Shown piece after piece: positions 61,548 through 64,000 of a DNA stretch of 64,000 nucleotides. Position 1 is the stretch's first letter. Each line of letters starts with the position of its first letter. This DNA comes from Sophora flavescens. Lineage: Eukaryota; Streptophyta; Magnoliopsida; Fabales; Fabaceae. Under the pieces are notes generated by a model. It was not told the origin of the DNA, made no database searches, and saw nothing but the letters and a program-made list of their open reading frames with translations. A program made the translations under genes and the position numbers. The stretch covers positions 10,072,047 through 10,136,046 of the forward strand of contig CM061066.1 of the NCBI GenBank assembly GCA_030762895.1, given 5' to 3'.

Positions 61548-64000
61548 GTCGACTTTTGAGTTGAAAAATGGGTTTTGGGACAAAAATAGGGTTTCGGGTT
61601 TGAATTACGATTTTGGGTCAAAATTCGGGTTTTGGGTCAAATTTAGGGTTTTGTGTTTGAATTTGGTTTTTGAGTTAAAAAGAGGGTTTTGGGTCAAAAA
61701 TAGGGTTAGAATTAAGGTTTTGCGTTAAAATTAGGGTTTAGGTTCAAAATAGGGTTCTGGGTCAAATTTAGGGTTTTGGGTAAAAAAAAGGGTTCGAATT
61801 AGGGTTTTGGATCAGAATTAGGGTTTTGGGTCTAAATTAGGGCTATGGGTTATTTTGCGTCAAAATTTCGGTTTTGGATCCAAATTAGGATTTTGGGTCA
61901 AAATTAGGGTTTAGGGTTTGAATTAGGGTTTTGAGTAAAAAATAGGGTTTTGGGACAAAAATAGGGTTAGAATTAGGGTTTCGGTTCAAATTTAGGGTTT
62001 AGGCTTTTAATTAGGGTTTAGGGTTAAAAATAGGGTTTCGGGTCAAATTTAGGGTTCTGGGTTAAATTTAGGGTTTTGGGTCAAAATTTAGGTTTTTGGG
62101 TTAAAATTAGGGTTCTGTGTTAAATTTAGGGTTTAGGGTCAAAATTTGGGTTTCGGGTTGAATTAGGGTTTTGAGTTAAAAAAAGGGTTTTGGGACAAAA
62201 ATAGAGTTAGAATTAGGGTTTTGGTACAAATTTAAGGTTGAGGATCAAAATTAGGGTTTAGGCTTTGAATTAGAGTTTTGGGTTAAAAATTCGGTTTTGT
62301 GTCTAAATTATGGTTTTGGGTCAGAATTTGGGTTTTGGGTCAAAATTAGTGCTCTGGGTAATAAGTTGGGTTCTGGGTCAAATTTAGGGTTTTGGGTCAA
62401 CATTAGGGTTTAGGATTTGAATTCGGTGTTTGGGTCAAAATTACGGTTTTGGGTCAGAATTAGAGTTTTGGGTCAAAAATAGGGTTAGAATTAGGGTTTT
62501 GGGGTCTAAATTAGGGTTAGAATTAGGTTTTGGGTCTAAATTAGGGTTTTGGGTTAAATTTAGGGTTCTGTGTTAAATTTAGGGTTTAGAGTCAAAATTT
62601 AGGGTTTTGGATTAAAATTAGGGTTTTTGGACAAAAATAGGGTTAGAATTAGGGTTTTGGTTCAGATTTAGGGTTTTTGATTAAAATTAGGGTTTAGGCT
62701 TTGAATTAGGGTTTTGGGTCAAAATTTCGGTTTTTGCTCAAAATTAGGGTTTAGGGTTTGAATTAATGTTTTGTGTCAAAATTAGGGCTCTGGGTTATAA
62801 TTTGGGTTTTGGGTCAAAATTTCGGGTTTGGCTCAAAATTAGGTTTTAGGGTTTGAATTAGGGTTTTGTGTAAAAATTAGGGTTCTGGGTCAAATTTAGG
62901 GTTTTGGGTCAACATTAGGGTTTAGGGTTTGAATTTGGGTTGAGTTTAAAATAGGGTTTTGGGTCAAAAATAGGGTTAGAATTAGGGTTTTGCGTTAAAA
63001 TTAGGGTTTTGGGTCGAAAATAGGGTTCTTGGTCAAATTTAGGGTTTAGGGTAAAAAATAGGGTTCGAATTAGGGTTTGGGATCAAAATTAGGGTTTTGG
63101 GTGTGAATTTGGGTTTTTGTTCAAAATTTGGTCTTTGGGTTATTTTGGGTCAAGATTAGGGTTTTGGGTCCAATTTAGGGTTTTGGGTCAAAAATATGTT
63201 TCGACTTTTGAGTTGAAAATTGGGTTTTGGGACAAAAATAGGGTTTGGGTTTGAATTACGATTTTGGGTCAAAATTCGGGTTTTGGTCAAATTTAGGGTT
63301 TTGTGTTTGAATTTGGTTTTGAGTTAAAAGAGGTTTTGGGTCAAAAATAGGGTTAGAATTAAGGTTTTGCGTTAAAATTAGGGTTTAGGTTCAAAATAGG
63401 GTTAGGTCAAATTTAGGGTTTTGGGTAAGAAGGTTGAATTAGGGTTTTGGATCGAGAATTAGGGTTTTGGGTCTAAGTTAGGGCTATGGGTTATTTTGCG
63501 TCAAAATTTGGTTTTGGATCCAAATTAGGATTTTGGGTCAAAATTAGGGTTTAGGGTTTGAATTAGGGTTTTGAGTAAAAAATAGGGTTTTGGGACAAAA
63601 ATAGGGTTAGAATTAGGGTTTCGGTTCAAATTTAGGGTTTAGGCTTTTAATTAGGGTTTAGGGTTAAAAATAGGGTTTCGGGTCAAATTTAGGGTTCTGG
63701 GTTAAATTTAGGGTTTTGGGTCAAAATTTAGGTTTTTGGGTTAAAATTAGGGTTCTGTGTTAAATTTAGGGTTTAGGGTCAAAATTTGGGTGTCGGGTTG
63801 AATTAGGGTTTTGAGTTAAAAAAAGGGTTTTGGGACAAAAATAGAGTTAGAATTAGGGTTTTGGTACAAATTTAAGGTTGAGGATCAAAATTAGGGTTTA
63901 GGCTTTGAATTAGAGTTTTGGGTTAAAAATTCGGTTTTGTGTCTAAATTAGGGTTTTGGGTCAAAATTAGTGCTCTGGGTAATAAGTTGGGTTCTGGGTC

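Larger units (their letters stand above)
30950..64000 (+). repeat. Right satellite array, higher-order repeat of about 1.64 kb
   Basis: Twenty units can be phased by the GTCGAC word (or its damaged form) inside GGTGTCGACTTTTGAG. Positions are 32133, 33621, 35098, 36592, 38783, 40327, 41936, 43548, 45174, 46807, 48453, 50079, 51725, 53360, 54997, 56642, 58276, 59910, 61548 and 63200. Clean units from 43548 on are 1626-1652 bp, about 84 monomers each. Each unit also has one CGGTGTTTGGG word, one AGTGCTCTGGGTAATAAG word, one TTAATGTTTTGTGTC word, two TTATTTTG words and one GGATCC. Monomer variants recur in fixed order from copy to copy, so the 1.64 kb block is the unit of amplification. The array continues beyond the right end of the window. 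Confidence 0.93.
41900..64000 (+). repeat. Clean part of the 1.64 kb array
   Basis: Successive units from the 41936 anchor measure 1612, 1626, 1633, 1646, 1626, 1646, 1635, 1637, 1645, 1634, 1634, 1638 and 1652 bp. Copies are near-identical over long stretches, for example 50079-50290 against 51725-51935. Remaining differences are concentrated in short patches: 52520-52600, 53420-53475, 54455-54530, 60000-60140, 60800-60835 and 63100-63210. Elsewhere a small set of alternating words varies between copies (TTCTGTG against TTACGTG, GATCAGAATT against GATCGAATT, TTTCGGTTTT against TTTGGTTTT). No gene is present. Confidence 0.9.

Noticed and set aside
1..64000. A true chromosome-end telomere.
   Set aside because: Perfect telomere words are almost never adjacent for more than three units. 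The spacer TTTTGGGTCAAAA is as regular as the telomere word, so this is a derived satellite.
1..64000. TTGACC (on the minus strand) as plant W-box promoter elements.
   Set aside because: The word is an automatic by-product of GGGTCAA in every monomer; there is no gene for it to regulate.
1..64000. Bacterial features such as operons, Shine-Dalgarno sites or terminators.
   Set aside because: AGGG words resemble ribosome binding sites only because of the monomer; there are no coding regions, and the HOR satellite structure is eukaryotic in character.

Overview
The whole 64 kb window is satellite DNA. I found no protein-coding gene, rRNA, tRNA, mobile element, CRISPR array or bacterial-type regulation in it. 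The basic unit is a degenerate monomer of about 19-20 bp, close to AATTAGGGTTTTGGGTCAAA. It combines a telomere-like TTAGGG word with the imperfect dyad TTTTG-GGT-CAAAA. Every TTAGGG-like word lies on the + strand, with no inversion, so the + strand is G-rich and C-poor (G 36 and C 10 in positions 50041-50160). This points to a eukaryotic subtelomeric or heterochromatic satellite derived from telomere repeats. The lineage cannot be fixed by eye. The longest tandem telomere words are TTAGGG followed by two TTTAGGG (for example 3138-3157), which leans towards plant-type telomeres. The GGGTCA/TTTTGGG-rich texture would also fit a vertebrate such as a bird.

Layout. (1) 1-18812: clean left array of a higher-order repeat (HOR) of about 4.0 kb. 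It has four full copies (4088, 4062, 3988 and 4001 bp), a partial last copy, and a first copy shortened to about 2.2 kb by three internal deletions. (2) 18813-19312: exactly 500 N, a placeholder scaffold gap. (3) 19313-about 27790: the same satellite, very corrupted. (4) About 27790-30950: less corrupted, with mixed or left-type content. (5) About 30950-41900: a second HOR, recognisable but corrupted, with unit lengths of about 1.48-1.61 kb. (6) About 41900-64000: the same second HOR in clean form, about 1.63-1.65 kb per unit, anchored by one GTCGAC per unit. The left and right HORs share colinear blocks, so they are related versions of one ancestral array and not independent satellites.

The most important interpretive point is that quality improves steadily from the gap towards the right end. 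In-register loss of G runs, G homopolymers, C-rich patches and shrinking unit length suggest that much of 19-41 kb is unpolished contig-end sequence. True biological decay at an array edge remains the alternative. Adjacency of the two arrays across the gap is not proven by this sequence. The biologically interesting material is the satellite architecture: two related HORs, homology-bounded deletions in one copy, a partial unit at about 37.3-38.4 kb, dense GGGTCA half-sites and telo-box words, and strong potential for G-quadruplexes and R-loops on one strand. I did not find an undescribed gene system.
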